Notes: generated by a model from the sequence alone, not told the origin. Shown: positions 7,828 to 16,998, counted from the stretch's first letter. The stretch is DNA of 50,015 bases from Pseudomonadota bacterium (GCA_018821785.1 JAHJLI010000198.1:1-50015), one strand, 5' to 3'. Translations and numbers: made by a program.

Positions 7828-8568
7828 ATGGGTCAGGAAATAGATGCCAATATTCTCATTCATCCACGGAAAGGCAAAAAAGAAAAAAATCTCCCTGAAA
7901 ATGGGATATTGCTGGTAAATCCCTCCGAGGCATCTCTGTGTCATCAGCAATTAAAGCGAAGCGGGGGAGAATCCAGGCATCTTTTTAATTCTGACCTGAC
8001 CGTTGCTGCTAGTCACTCTTTCTTTTCTTCCGGTCCGGCGATCGGAGCACCAATGGCCGCAATGAGTATGGAAAAACTCATTTCCTTGGGCGCGAAAAAA
8101 ATTATCCTTTTTGGCTGGTGTGGTGCTCTTTCCAGGACTTTGAAAGTTGGTGACATCCTCCTGCCTCATGAGGCAAAATCCGGCGAAGGAACCTCAAGAT
8201 ATTATCCACTTCCGACACCAGCGGCACCGTCTACGATATTTCGTTCACACATTGAAAAGTCGTTCTGTGACAATGACATGATCGTGCATTCAGGCTGTGT
8301 CTGGTCAACTGATGCGGTATACCGGGAGGACCGCGGGATGCTCCAAGAATTGAACAGCAGGGATGGGGTTTCCGCCGTCGATATGGAGTTTTCAGCGCTC
8401 TGCTCTGTGGCATGTTTTCGCAATATTGAGTTCGCTGCTGTTTTGATTGTCTCGGATGAACTGTGGGGTACAGCATGGAAACCAGGGTTTTCCTCAGATA
8501 TTTTTGTTGAAAGCAAGAGCAAGGCACTGGAAATAGTGCTGGCCTGCATTGATAGTCTCGGAGAATAG
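7828..8568 (+). CDS. Nucleoside phosphorylase (PNP/UDP family)
   Basis: A 246-residue member of the purine-nucleoside/uridine phosphorylase superfamily, which cleaves a nucleoside with phosphate to a base and a pentose 1-phosphate. Visible motifs are SGPAIGAPMAAMSMEKL (phosphate and base site), KKIILFGWCGAL, and the ribose-binding VDMEFSAL near residue 190, followed by VSDE. The protein is more like the uridine-phosphorylase-type branch than PNP proper, but the substrate cannot be fixed from sequence. GGGGGT precedes the ATG. It ends two bases before rimO and is probably co-transcribed with it. Confidence 0.85.
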   Translation: MGQEIDANILIHPRKGKKEKNLPENGILLVNPSEASLCHQQLKRSGGESRHLFNSDLTVAASHSFFSSGPAIGAPMAAMSMEKLISLGAKKIILFGWCGALSRTLKVGDILLPHEAKSGEGTSRYYPLPTPAAPSTIFRSHIEKSFCDNDMIVHSGCVWSTDAVYREDRGMLQELNSRDGVSAVDMEFSALCSVACFRNIEFAAVLIVSDELWGTAWKPGFSSDIFVESKSKALEIVLACIDSLGE

Positions 8569-8570
8569 GT

Positions 8571-9905
8571 ATGGCATTTTTTCATTTGGTCAGTCTTGGT
8601 TGCGCCAAGAATCTTGTCGATTCAGAAGTTATCCTCGGTTCTATGACAACTGACGGTTGGCGGTTTGCTGATGATCCTGAAGAAGCTGATGTGTTGATTA
8701 TAAATACCTGCGGCTTTATTCAGGCAGCAGTGGAAGAAGCGATTAGTGAAATATTTGAACTAGTGAAAATAAAAGAACGCTTTCCGGTAAAGCGTTTGGT
8801 GGTCGTTGGCTGTCTTGTGCAGCGTTACAAGGAAAAGCTGCTTGAGGACCTTCCTGAAGTTGATCTTTTTATTGGAACAGAAGGGGCAGGGGAAATTGCT
8901 ACACTTATTGAGAGGATGAATAAAGGGGAGCTCGAACAACGCCTGGTTCTGCCCAATCTTTACTTAATGACCAATGAAACGCCTCGGGTGATTTCGACGC
9001 CGCCTTTTCGAGCTTGGCTGAAAATTACAGAGGGTTGCAATAACCGCTGTTCATATTGCATGATTCCAATGATCAGGGGTGGACTGCGCAGCAGATCCAT
9101 TGATGACCTGGTGCATGAAGCTAAAAAACTCGAAAGTTTTGGAGTGAAAGAGCTTTCTTTAATCGCCCAGGACAGCACCGCTTACGGGCGAGATCTCGAT
9201 GATAAGACAAATCTTGAAAAGCTTGTTCAGCAGCTTCTCGAACATACCACCATTCCCTGGTTGCGACTTTTATATCTTTATCCCACAGGGGTGACCGACG
9301 ATCTGCTTACCTTAATGGCCACGAATGAAAGAGTCGTCCCCTATTTGGATATTCCGATGCAACATGTTAATGATACTATTTTGCAGGCAATGAATCGGAG
9401 ATACACCAGAGAGCACCTCTTCAAGATCGTTGAAAGAATTCGTTCTCGAATCCCGAACATCGCGATTCGCACCACGTTTCTTGTGGGTTTTCCGGGGGAA
9501 AGTGAGAAAGCTTTTATGGAGATTGTAGATTTCTTGCAAAAAAGCCGTATTGATCATGTTGGGGTTTTTTCCTATTCAAATGAAGAAGGCTCACCTTCGG
9601 AAAAACTTATAAAGCAAGTGTCGGAAAAGGTGAAAAGAAAGAGGGTGGAATACCTTTTGGCTGTTCAGGCAGAGCTTTCGGCCGAAATCCAAAAAAAGTA
9701 TATTGGTAGGATTGAACAGGTTTTAGTGGAAGGTCTGAGCAGTGAAACTGATCTTCTTTTGCAGGGAAGAACAAGATATCAGGCACCGGAGGTTGATGGC
9801 TGTGTCTTGATAAACGATGGAATAGCTAGTCCCGGAGATCTTGTGTCTGTCGCCATTACCGACGCCCAAGTATACGACTTAGTCGGGGGAATTGCAGTGG
9901 GGTAG
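8571..9905 (+). CDS. rimO: Ribosomal protein S12 methylthiotransferase RimO
   Basis: A radical SAM enzyme of 444 residues that adds a methylthio group to an aspartate of ribosomal protein S12. The N-terminal MTTase domain has three cluster cysteines (C11 in LGCAKN, one in INTCGF, one in VVGCLVQRY). The radical SAM cluster is CNNRCSYC at about residues 156-163, and a C-terminal TRAM domain follows (about 380-444). The motif IPMIRGGLRSR distinguishes RimO from MiaB. It directly follows the phosphorylase gene. Confidence 0.95.
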   Translation: MAFFHLVSLGCAKNLVDSEVILGSMTTDGWRFADDPEEADVLIINTCGFIQAAVEEAISEIFELVKIKERFPVKRLVVVGCLVQRYKEKLLEDLPEVDLFIGTEGAGEIATLIERMNKGELEQRLVLPNLYLMTNETPRVISTPPFRAWLKITEGCNNRCSYCMIPMIRGGLRSRSIDDLVHEAKKLESFGVKELSLIAQDSTAYGRDLDDKTNLEKLVQQLLEHTTIPWLRLLYLYPTGVTDDLLTLMATNERVVPYLDIPMQHVNDTILQAMNRRYTREHLFKIVERIRSRIPNIAIRTTFLVGFPGESEKAFMEIVDFLQKSRIDHVGVFSYSNEEGSPSEKLIKQVSEKVKRKRVEYLLAVQAELSAEIQKKYIGRIEQVLVEGLSSETDLLLQGRTRYQAPEVDGCVLINDGIASPGDLVSVAITDAQVYDLVGGIAVG

Positions 9906-9932
9906 CGATTGGCCGTTTTTTCGTCTAAAAGA

Positions 9933-9970
9933 AGCGCCCTCAATAGAAAGTTGTTTCGAGGGCGCTCTTT
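9933..9970. terminator. Terminator shared by rimO and the HU/IHF gene
   Basis: The stem AGCGCCCTC / GAGGGCGCT (9933-9941 and 9958-9966) has a 16-base loop. It is followed by CTTT on the plus strand and by TTCTTTT on the minus strand. It lies between convergent genes, so it may work in both directions. Confidence 0.7.
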
Positions 9971-9993
9971 GTATGAGAATTGCCTTGAAAAGT

Positions 9994-10275
9994 CTATTTA
10001 CTGGTATTGACTTTTTCTCGCAGTTCTTTTCCGACTTTAAAAAAAGGAAGCTTTTTTGGTTTCACTTCAATCTTCCTTCCGGTTTTTGGGTTTCTCCCCT
10101 CGTATGAACCGTACTCTTTGATTACAAAGCTCCCAAAACCTCGTATTTCAATGCTTTCCCCCTTGGCCAGCGCTTCAGTCATTGTTTCAATTACGGTATT
10201 AGTGATCGCCGCAGCCTCTCGATGAGGAATATTGATATCCTGTGCCAACGCCTCGATGAGTTCTGATTTGTTCAT
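9994..10275 (-). CDS. HU/IHF-family DNA-binding protein
   Basis: A 93-residue nucleoid protein with the whole family fold: an N-terminal helical dimer part, GFGSF at residues 47-51, and the DNA-inserting arm GRNPKTGRKIEVKPKKLPFF with its proline. It starts MNKSELIEALAQ and resembles IHF-beta-like proteins of Desulfobacterota. Whether it forms heterodimers cannot be told. AGGAG lies eight bases before the ATG. The 229-base AT-rich region upstream separates it from rluB and shows no further gene. A second HU gene is at 47199. Confidence 0.9.
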   Translation of the reverse strand: MNKSELIEALAQDINIPHREAAAITNTVIETMTEALAKGESIEIRGFGSFVIKEYGSYEGRNPKTGRKIEVKPKKLPFFKVGKELREKVNTSK

Positions 10276-10504
10276 TCTTAACTCCTGTCTTTGGAAATCA
10301 AATTGGGATGCATTGTCAAAAAAATACAGTTAGATACTTACGTTGTGCTAAAACGAAATGAATCTCGGGCAATGTGAATGCAGTAATATTGATAAAATTA
10401 ATATAAATATCAGCAAGTTGAGTGTGGTTGGATGGGGAGTACTAAAGAGGTCCCCTCTAACTACTTAGATTTAATCAGCTAATCCTGGATTTGTAAAGAG
10501 AATT

Positions 10505-11221
10505 CTATAAAAATATTTTTTTTAAATCTGCAGGTTTAAGTTGTCTGTAACAACCGATGGGCAGGTTACCCAAAACAAGCTTGCCGTAGGCAATCCGTTT
10601 GAGGTTTAAAACCGGATGCCCTATGAGGCCGAACATTTTTTTTATCTGCCGTTTTCTTCCTTCGTGAATGGTAATTTTCACCAAACAGTTCTGACTTTTT
10701 GAAGCAAGAACCGTAATCGTCGCGGGGGAGGTGATTTTATCTTCCAGTTTAATACCATTCTCAAGAAGAGTGATTTTCTCTTTACTGGGTAATCCTTTAA
10801 TAAGTGCCTCGTAGGTTTTGTTGGTTTCGTTGCTTGGGTGCTGTATTCTTTGGGCGAGTTGGCCGTCATTGGTCAAAATGAGGGCACCTTCGGTATCTAG
10901 ATCGAGACGGCCAACTGGGAAAAGACGGGCTCCCCTCTCTTTAATGAGAGAAGTGACTATCGGCCTGCCCTGCGGATCGGACAGAGTGGTGACGTAGCCC
11001 TTTGGTTTATTGAGAAGATAATAGACAAGTTTTTCTTTGGTTTCGAGGTGTTTGCCGGCAAAGCTTACCTGGTTCATTCCAGGAGTGATGCTTACTCCCA
11101 TTTCCGTAACAACCTTTCCATCCACACTGATTAAACCTTCGGCAATCATCTCCTCGGCTTTTCGGCGGGAGGCGATCCCACATTGGGCAAGATACTTCTG
11201 TAAACGAACTGTTGCACTCAT
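10505..11221 (-). CDS. rluB: rRNA pseudouridine synthase, RsuA/RluB/RluE family
   Basis: A 238-residue enzyme that isomerises a uridine in rRNA. An S4 RNA-binding domain occupies about residues 5-55 (RLQKYLAQCGIASRRKAEEM), followed by the catalytic domain with the aspartate in GRLDLDTEGALILTND and the closing motif HEGRKRQIKKMF. The ATG at 11221 overlaps the ubiD stop as ATGA, which decides the start over a GTG six bases earlier. RluB (23S U2605 class) is the closest match by length and motifs, but RsuA and RluE have similar signatures. Confidence 0.88.
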   Translation of the reverse strand: MSATVRLQKYLAQCGIASRRKAEEMIAEGLISVDGKVVTEMGVSITPGMNQVSFAGKHLETKEKLVYYLLNKPKGYVTTLSDPQGRPIVTSLIKERGARLFPVGRLDLDTEGALILTNDGQLAQRIQHPSNETNKTYEALIKGLPSKEKITLLENGIKLEDKITSPATITVLASKSQNCLVKITIHEGRKRQIKKMFGLIGHPVLNLKRIAYGKLVLGNLPIGCYRQLKPADLKKIFL

Positions 11222-12996
11222 CGCCACTCTGCCGGGATGATTTTGGTAAATTGACGATCGACCTTTGCCTTTGTCACTGGGTCGACTTCAAGGATACTTG
11301 TATACCAAGGCTTCATTCGACAGTCTATGACCAATGGAGGGTGGAGGCCGACGTGAAACCTGTGAACAGAGGTTGAGCGGGCATGGATATCTGCGGCCGG
11401 TTCAAACCGTGTGAAAATGGTCCAGAGAAAATCTTGCACAGAGGAGGTGGCTGCAACGCTATCATCCACTAACATGATGACAGGCCATTCATGCAGAGCG
11501 GCAAATTCAGAGATTTCCTTTGCTAAAGCAGGATTTTCTTTGTAGGGAACGCCCTCAACCACGAGGGTGCCCGGTAGAAAAACCCTTGGTTTGCAGCAGG
11601 AATCAGGCAAGGAAGTGGTGAAATGGAGTGGCAACTCGCGCCTTTTTTCTTTGCCAAGTCCTAAGAGCATAGCTTTAGAACCTTTGTTGACAGAGGGGCC
11701 TGTGTAGTCAAGAGTGTCCTGTGAAACGTTGGCAAACACGAAGAGATCCTGTTGCCATTGAACTCTTTCAAGGACATGGATCCACAGGTGTGAAAAATTG
11801 GTGATATCGATGTCACCATCGGTAATGATTAAGAATTTAGTAAGGGAGAGTTGTCCTTCGCCAAGAATTCTTAAGCCGCAAGCAAAAGCTTCACGAGGGT
11901 ACCGATCGGAAACCTTGGCGGCTGCCAGGCAATGGAAGCCGGTTTCGCCGAAAGTTTTCAGCTCTTTGACACCTTTCATTACCAGAGGAAAGAGAGGTGA
12001 CAACAGGTCTTGGAGAAAATCACCAATGAAAAAGTCTTCCTGCCTGGGACGGCCTACGACTGTAGCTGGATAAATAGCATTGCTGCGATGATAAAGATGG
12101 CTGACCTGAAAGACAGGGTAGTCATGCTGCAGAGAGTCATAACCGTAATGATCACCGAACGGACCCTCGGGCTGTCGAAGATGCGGGGGGACTTGGCCCT
12201 TGATGGCAAATTCGACATTGGCCACAAGTTTGTGTCCTCCGAGAGGATCTCTTGTCATATGCAGTTTGTCACCAATGAGAAGGGAGGTGAGCATGAGTTC
12301 AGGCAGATCTTCAGGAAGCGGGGCGATGGCGGCAAGCATCAGGGCCGGTGGGCCGCCTATGAAAAGAGTCACCGGCAAGGGTTTGTTTTGTTTTTCCGCC
12401 TCATAATAATGGTATCCGCCGCCCTTATGGATCTGCCAGTGAATGCCTGTGGTGGTATCATCGTGTCGATGAATTCTATACATACCGAGGTTGTGTCCTT
12501 TTCCTCCAGGATGCTCAGTATATACCAACGGCAGAGTAACAAAAGGCCCACCGTCACTGTGCCAGGAGGTGAGCATCGGCAAAGAACTGAGTTGTGGCGG
12601 GTTTTGACAATTGTCGAGAATCGGGCCACTGCCGACATTTTTTAAACCGATTTTCAGTCCGTCAAAAAAAAGCTGTTTACTTTTCCAGAGTTGGGAAATG
12701 GAAAGAGGCATGATGGATTCAGCAAGCCGAACAAGGTCGCGGACGAATTGCTGTGGCTTATTACCAAAAGCAAGTTCCAGCCTTTTGGAGGTCCCAAAAA
12801 GATTGGTGGTCACAGGGAAATTTGAACCTTTGACTTTAGTGAAGAGCAGTGCCGGTCCACCTCGGGCGATGACGCGCCGATGAATCTCGGCGATTTCGAG
12901 ATAAGGATCGACTTCTTCTTCAATGAGCAGAAGTTGCTTCTCTCTCTTGAGTAATTCTAAATAGCTAGGCAAATCGCGCAATTTATCAATAGCCAC
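11218..12996 (-). CDS. ubiD: UbiD-family prenylated-FMN decarboxylase
   Basis: A 592-residue member of the UbiD family, which decarboxylates aromatic or unsaturated acids using prenylated FMN made by UbiX. Family hallmarks are HWQIHKGGG (the UbiD motif region for metal and prFMN binding) and the acidic RQPEGPFGDHYGY carrying the catalytic Glu. Likely substrates in an anaerobe are quinone precursors (futalosine-route menaquinone), but other acids are possible. The start is GTG at 12996, with AAGGAG seven bases upstream lying across the end of the previous gene. No ubiX is in the window. It overlaps rluB by four bases. Confidence 0.88.
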   Translation of the reverse strand: MAIDKLRDLPSYLELLKREKQLLLIEEEVDPYLEIAEIHRRVIARGGPALLFTKVKGSNFPVTTNLFGTSKRLELAFGNKPQQFVRDLVRLAESIMPLSISQLWKSKQLFFDGLKIGLKNVGSGPILDNCQNPPQLSSLPMLTSWHSDGGPFVTLPLVYTEHPGGKGHNLGMYRIHRHDDTTTGIHWQIHKGGGYHYYEAEKQNKPLPVTLFIGGPPALMLAAIAPLPEDLPELMLTSLLIGDKLHMTRDPLGGHKLVANVEFAIKGQVPPHLRQPEGPFGDHYGYDSLQHDYPVFQVSHLYHRSNAIYPATVVGRPRQEDFFIGDFLQDLLSPLFPLVMKGVKELKTFGETGFHCLAAAKVSDRYPREAFACGLRILGEGQLSLTKFLIITDGDIDITNFSHLWIHVLERVQWQQDLFVFANVSQDTLDYTGPSVNKGSKAMLLGLGKEKRRELPLHFTTSLPDSCCKPRVFLPGTLVVEGVPYKENPALAKEISEFAALHEWPVIMLVDDSVAATSSVQDFLWTIFTRFEPAADIHARSTSVHRFHVGLHPPLVIDCRMKPWYTSILEVDPVTKAKVDRQFTKIIPAEWR

Positions 12997-12999
12997 GCA

Positions 13000-13242
13000 T
13001 TACTCCTTGTGGTGGTGATCGGGGTCGAGAAGAAAAAGCTTATGGTATTCATTTTTACTGAGATGCTTTTTCAGCAGTTCGAAAAAGGCATCAACGAACT
13101 GAATAATTTCACCACTTGAAAGCCTTTTTGCAAAAAGCTCGGCGAATTCAGGTCGGCCACTGAGTTGCAGAAAGGTAGCCAGAGACTGGCGATCAAGTTC
13201 CTCTGTTAAGCCAAAGCACATTTTATCGGGTTCAAGGTTCAT
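13000..13242 (-). CDS. Small conserved-type protein with a His-rich C-terminus
   Basis: I do not recognise a named family with confidence. The 80-residue product is helical and acidic, with no signal peptide or membrane segment, and ends in DPDHHHKE, which could bind a metal. The ATG at 13242 is eight bases past the yjbQ stop; the longer open frame upstream overlaps yjbQ and is not credible. The gene stops three bases before the ubiD start and its end carries the ubiD ribosome site, so expression is probably coupled. The tight spacing argues for a real gene. Confidence 0.65.
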   Translation of the reverse strand: MNLEPDKMCFGLTEELDRQSLATFLQLSGRPEFAELFAKRLSSGEIIQFVDAFFELLKKHLSKNEYHKLFLLDPDHHHKE

Positions 13243-13249
13243 GGGTATC

Positions 13250-13684
13250 TCAAGAAACCAGGGTATTGGCAAAGGGCTGCTGGGGATCGGCAATAATTTT
13301 CCAGCGAATAGATCGAGTTCTGGGGCCGTCAAATTCACAAAAAAAGACTTTCTGCCAGGTTCCAAGCTGGAGTTTACCGTTTTCAATGAAAATGGTGAGG
13401 CTGCTGCCGGTCAGCATGGTCATAATGTGGGATGGCGAATTGCCCTCTCGATGCTTGTAACCAAGATTACGGGGAACCATGTGCGCCAAACCTTGTAATA
13501 TGTCGAGGCAAACGTCAGGGTCGGCACCCTCATTGATAATGAGTCCGGCAGTGGTATGGGGGTTGAAAAGATGGATAAGTCCCGAGGAAATGGTTTGATT
13601 TTGCAGGATTTTATCAATTTCGCTAGTGATGTTTACGAGTTCCATGTTTGAAATCGTGGATATTTTCAGTTGGCCATTAGGCAT
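13250..13684 (-). CDS. yjbQ: YjbQ/UPF0047 family protein (secondary thiamine-phosphate synthase type)
   Basis: A 144-residue protein with the UPF0047 signature: HTTAGLIINEGADPDVCLDI, HREGNSPSHIMTMLTGSS and the closing GTWQKVFFCEFDGPRTR. Members form small trimeric barrels with a metal-binding His cluster; weak thiamine-phosphate synthase activity is reported for the E. coli protein, but the true role is unclear. AAAGGAGG precedes the ATG by six bases, a strong start. It is the first gene of the four-gene run yjbQ-small ORF-ubiD-rluB. Confidence 0.9.
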   Translation of the reverse strand: MPNGQLKISTISNMELVNITSEIDKILQNQTISSGLIHLFNPHTTAGLIINEGADPDVCLDILQGLAHMVPRNLGYKHREGNSPSHIMTMLTGSSLTIFIENGKLQLGTWQKVFFCEFDGPRTRSIRWKIIADPQQPFANTLVS

Positions 13685-14022
13685 AATCCCTCCTTTGCTT
13701 CCTTTAATGCATGGGGAATGAACGTACCATCCCGGTTGGTGTGAGGTACAGATGGTGACCTGTTTTTATTGTACGATGCTGGAAAGGGGCTGGTACGTCA
13801 TCTTGTAGTTTTGCGCCTAGTATAGGTTCTTTTAGAGTTTCAGTCAATCTTTGCCCTGCATCATCAGCTACATAATATGCTGGAGGTGTCAAGTTTATAT
13901 TTCAAGAAAAGATTGCAAAAAGCCGGGGCTTATCAAATTAATTGGCATACTTTAAACAGAGTGACTTTCCGGGGTCGGAAGTATATGATATCCTGCCATT
14001 CATTAACCATGGGTGGTGGTTC
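13685..14022. other. Non-coding stretch between divergent yjbQ and glgA
   Basis: No convincing gene in about 340 bases. A 62-codon frame starting with TTG on the minus strand (13892-13704) has no ribosome site and no recognisable product. The end near yjbQ (13711-13760) has GTAC-rich short inverted sequences faintly similar to the palindromic repeats described here, too weak to call. Confidence 0.5.
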
Positions 14023-14050
14023 TTGACATGTTCTGTAATACGAATACAAT
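14023..14050 (+). promoter_or_regulatory. Sigma-70-type promoter for glgA
   Basis: TTGACA at 14023-14028 and TACAAT at 14045-14050 with a 16-base spacer, about 95 bases before the glgA ATG. Confidence 0.65.
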
Positions 14051-14146
14051 ACTAGTTTGGCATGTACACAAATTCGCCGCTCGTAAAGAGAGTTTTGGTC
14101 TTGGTGATGGGCGAGACTCTGAAGTGTTGCAAAGGAAAGAGAGCAA

Positions 14147-15778
14147 ATGATGTTGGGCCAAGATGAGCAGATTAAAAAAATCTGGATGCTTAGTCGGGAG
14201 TATGGGCAGCTCGCAGGTGCGGGGGGGGTCAAGGATGTCGTCTGTCAACTGGCCGAAGCGCTTGCCCGAAGATCAGCTAGGTCGCTTCATGTGGTGCTGC
14301 CACTTTATGGTTTTGTCAATGCCCGGGAACAGGGATTCAAGCCTTTATTAGACCCATTTTGTCCGGACCGTATCCTTCGATTGCAGATTGATATGCACCT
14401 GCCGGACAAACGAATACTCGAAGAGGTTTATTATTTTTATAAAAAAATCAACGAGGTAAATCTCTATCTCGTTGACGCCGATCGTTATCGACAAAAATCA
14501 GATGTTTACACCTATAGTGAAAAGGATGAGAATCTCGTTCCCTGGCAGAAAAAATCCATGGGGCATCACGACTTTTTCGCAATGAACCTGCTGCTGCAGA
14601 AGGCAGCTCTTGAGCTTATGATTGTTCTTGGGGAAAAGCCCGATGTCATTCACTGTCATGATGGCCATACGGCGGTTTTGCCGGCGCTTATTCGTGAGAA
14701 TGCAGGGTATCGCAATTATTTTCGGGAAACGGGTTGTGTCGTTACCATCCATAATGCGGGATATGGCTATCATCAGGAAGTGATTGATATTCCATATGCC
14801 GCTTCAATTACAGCACTGCCAAAGCATGTAATCGACGCCAATATGCTCGATCTGAAATTTGATCCTTTTCTTGTGGCCGGCCATTATGCGATACTGAACA
14901 CAGTCAGTGAAAATTATGCGAGAGAGTTGCGGGAGACCGACAGTGATAGCCTGACGGGATGGCTGGGCCATGAACTGCTCAGGCGCAATGTCATCCTAGA
15001 AGGAGTGACCAACGGTATTGATCCTGAGTTTTTTTGTTCCGAAGCAATAGCCGGGGACAATCCACAACTGCTCTTTTATCCGGGAAAGGAGGATGATAAT
15101 CTGGCCGGGAAAAAGCGCTGTAAGGAAATGCTTCTGAGTCTTCTCCAACATGGGACCATGTATGATGGGGTAAGGTGTTTTGGTAGGCTCGAAAAGAATG
15201 TCCATCATCCCCTGTTAACTTTTATTGGGCGCCTGAGTGAGCAAAAAGGTATCGATATTTTCATGACGGTACTTGACGAACTGCTGCAGCGTCATTCTGA
15301 GGTTCAGGTGCTGATCTTTGGCACCGGGACGAGCGAGATTAATTCCAGTCTAATCAGCCTGACAGAGCGGGAAGAGTTTTATGGCCGTGTGTGTTTTTTG
15401 CAGGGATTCAGCACAGAAATGGCTAATAAGGTGTATGCAGCCGGAGATTTTTTCGTCATACCATCTCGATATGAACCATGTGGCTTAACTGATTTTATTG
15501 CCCAGTTATTTGGCAATATCCCAATAGTACATCATGTTGGTGGCTTGGTGAAGGTGGTCGATGGAGTCACCGGGATTGCCTATGAGGGAAATTCTCGGCA
15601 CGACTTGCTGAAAGCCCTGGAAAGAGCTCTGGTGTTGTATCGGAATGAAAAATTAATTCGGAAAATGCAGCTGCAGGCGGTTAAGGTAATTGAACAGAAT
15701 TACACATGGTCAAAAGTCATGCATAAATACCTTGAGCTTTACTCTAAAGCCAGAAAACTGCAATTATGCCCGGAGTAA
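14147..15778 (+). CDS. glgA: Glycogen/starch synthase-like glycosyltransferase (GT5), divergent
   Basis: A 543-residue GT-B glycosyltransferase. GT5 members transfer glucose from ADP- or UDP-glucose to the growing alpha-1,4-glucan. The C-terminal donor-binding region is typical (TFIGRLSEQKGIDIF, and SRYEPCGLTDFIAQLFG with the conserved Glu), as is HCHDGHTAVLPAL in the first domain. The N-terminal loop, usually K-T-G-G-L-G/A-D-V, reads GAGGVKDV here (residues 24-31), so the sugar-nucleotide-contacting lysine is missing at that position. AGGAAAGAGAG precedes the ATG. Its neighbours gap and the dikinase-like gene suggest a carbon-storage or glycolytic context. Donor specificity is uncertain. Confidence 0.85.
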   Translation: MMLGQDEQIKKIWMLSREYGQLAGAGGVKDVVCQLAEALARRSARSLHVVLPLYGFVNAREQGFKPLLDPFCPDRILRLQIDMHLPDKRILEEVYYFYKKINEVNLYLVDADRYRQKSDVYTYSEKDENLVPWQKKSMGHHDFFAMNLLLQKAALELMIVLGEKPDVIHCHDGHTAVLPALIRENAGYRNYFRETGCVVTIHNAGYGYHQEVIDIPYAASITALPKHVIDANMLDLKFDPFLVAGHYAILNTVSENYARELRETDSDSLTGWLGHELLRRNVILEGVTNGIDPEFFCSEAIAGDNPQLLFYPGKEDDNLAGKKRCKEMLLSLLQHGTMYDGVRCFGRLEKNVHHPLLTFIGRLSEQKGIDIFMTVLDELLQRHSEVQVLIFGTGTSEINSSLISLTEREEFYGRVCFLQGFSTEMANKVYAAGDFFVIPSRYEPCGLTDFIAQLFGNIPIVHHVGGLVKVVDGVTGIAYEGNSRHDLLKALERALVLYRNEKLIRKMQLQAVKVIEQNYTWSKVMHKYLELYSKARKLQLCPE

Positions 15779-15802
15779 GAAATACTTGTGGCGAAGGTTT
15801 TT

Positions 15803-15833
15803 TGGTGAAGGGACCTTCACCCCGCAAGGGGGG
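15803..15833 (-). repeat. Diverged copy (R4) of the intergenic palindromic repeat
   Basis: Between glgA and gap. On the minus strand: CCCCCC-ttgc-GGGG followed by TCCCTTCACCAAA, the same order as R1. GGTGAAG-ggac-CTTCACC forms a further perfect stem beside the GC hairpin. It might help end the glgA transcript although no long T run follows. Confidence 0.45.
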
Positions 15834-15966
15834 ATTTACAGATTTCAAGTTATTGTTGGAAGAGGGATGAAAGTGTCGTCGGTTATGTGGCTTCAATGCA
15901 TCATTGCTGAAATAAGGCCGATTATCATGACTGACTTTGAATCCGGAAAATTTACAGGAGAGGAAT

Positions 15967-16971
15967 ATGACGGTAAAAATTGGTATTAATGGTTTCGGTC
16001 GAATTGGCAGGAATATCTTCAGAGCTATCGACAAAGATGCAACTTTTGCCGATGTGCAGGTGGTGGCTATAAATGATTTGACCGATAATGCGACTCTTGC
16101 TCATCTTTTGAAATATGATTCGGTTATGGGTGTATATGATAAAGATGTGCAAAGCAACGATAACGGTATTGTTGTTGATGGACGACTGGTTACCGTGTCA
16201 AACCACCGCAATCCATCGGAAATCCCTTGGGGAGCATTAGGTGTCGAGTATGTGGCCGAGTGTACAGGCAAATTCGTCGATGCGGAATCAGCCCAGGCAC
16301 ATATTGATGCCGGCGCAGCCAAGGTGGTCATTTCCGCTCCTGCCAAGGGCAATGTGAAAACCTTTGTCATGGGAGTAAATGAAGATGAATACGATCCCAT
16401 GGTTCATCATGTTGTGTCCAACGCATCGTGCACTACCAACTGTCTTGCGCCCTTTGCCAAAGTTATTCTCGATAAGTTCGGGATCAAACGCGGCCTGATG
16501 ACTACCGTGCATGCCTATACCGGCGATCAGAGGTTGCTTGATTTTCCCCATTCCGACCCCCGTCGAGCTCGTGCAGCCGCATTATCAATGATTCCAACGA
16601 AGACCGGCGCGGCTGCGGCAGTATCTCTTGTTATTCCTGAATTAAAAGGCAAATTTGATGGTCTGGCGGTGCGGGTGCCTACACCGACGGTATCTCTGGT
16701 CGATGCTGTCATGGAAGTGGAGAGGGAGACAACAGTTGAGGAAGTCAATCAGGCCTTGAAGGAGGCAGCGAACAGATATCTTGGGTATACCGAATTGCCA
16801 CTCGTTTCCATCGACTTCCAGGGCAATGCCCACTCTTCAATCATTGATGCCCAGTGTACCAAGGTGATTGGCACCTCCGTCAAGGTCATGAGTTGGTATG
16901 ACAATGAATGGGGGTATTCCAATAGAATGCTGGATCTTATTCTCCATATGGAGGCGAATAAAGCGATTTGA
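15967..16971 (+). CDS. gap: Glyceraldehyde-3-phosphate dehydrogenase, type I
   Basis: A 334-residue NAD-dependent GAPDH. It starts MTVKIGINGFGRIGRN (Rossmann fold), has INDLTDN for NAD binding, the catalytic Cys in NASCTTNCLAP, and ends with SWYDNEWGYSNRM. It converts glyceraldehyde 3-phosphate, NAD+ and Pi to 1,3-bisphosphoglycerate. The ATG at 15967 is chosen because ACAGGAGAGG lies just upstream; the frame is open ten codons earlier without support. pgk and tpi are not adjacent. Confidence 0.97.
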   Translation: MTVKIGINGFGRIGRNIFRAIDKDATFADVQVVAINDLTDNATLAHLLKYDSVMGVYDKDVQSNDNGIVVDGRLVTVSNHRNPSEIPWGALGVEYVAECTGKFVDAESAQAHIDAGAAKVVISAPAKGNVKTFVMGVNEDEYDPMVHHVVSNASCTTNCLAPFAKVILDKFGIKRGLMTTVHAYTGDQRLLDFPHSDPRRARAAALSMIPTKTGAAAAVSLVIPELKGKFDGLAVRVPTPTVSLVDAVMEVERETTVEEVNQALKEAANRYLGYTELPLVSIDFQGNAHSSIIDAQCTKVIGTSVKVMSWYDNEWGYSNRMLDLILHMEANKAI

Positions 16972-16998
16972 CCTCCTGCTTCCGACATAATCCCTGCT

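Noticed and set aside
13704-13892. 62-codon frame with TTG start between yjbQ and glgA
   Set aside because: No ribosome site, no recognisable product and a rare start codon; probably chance.
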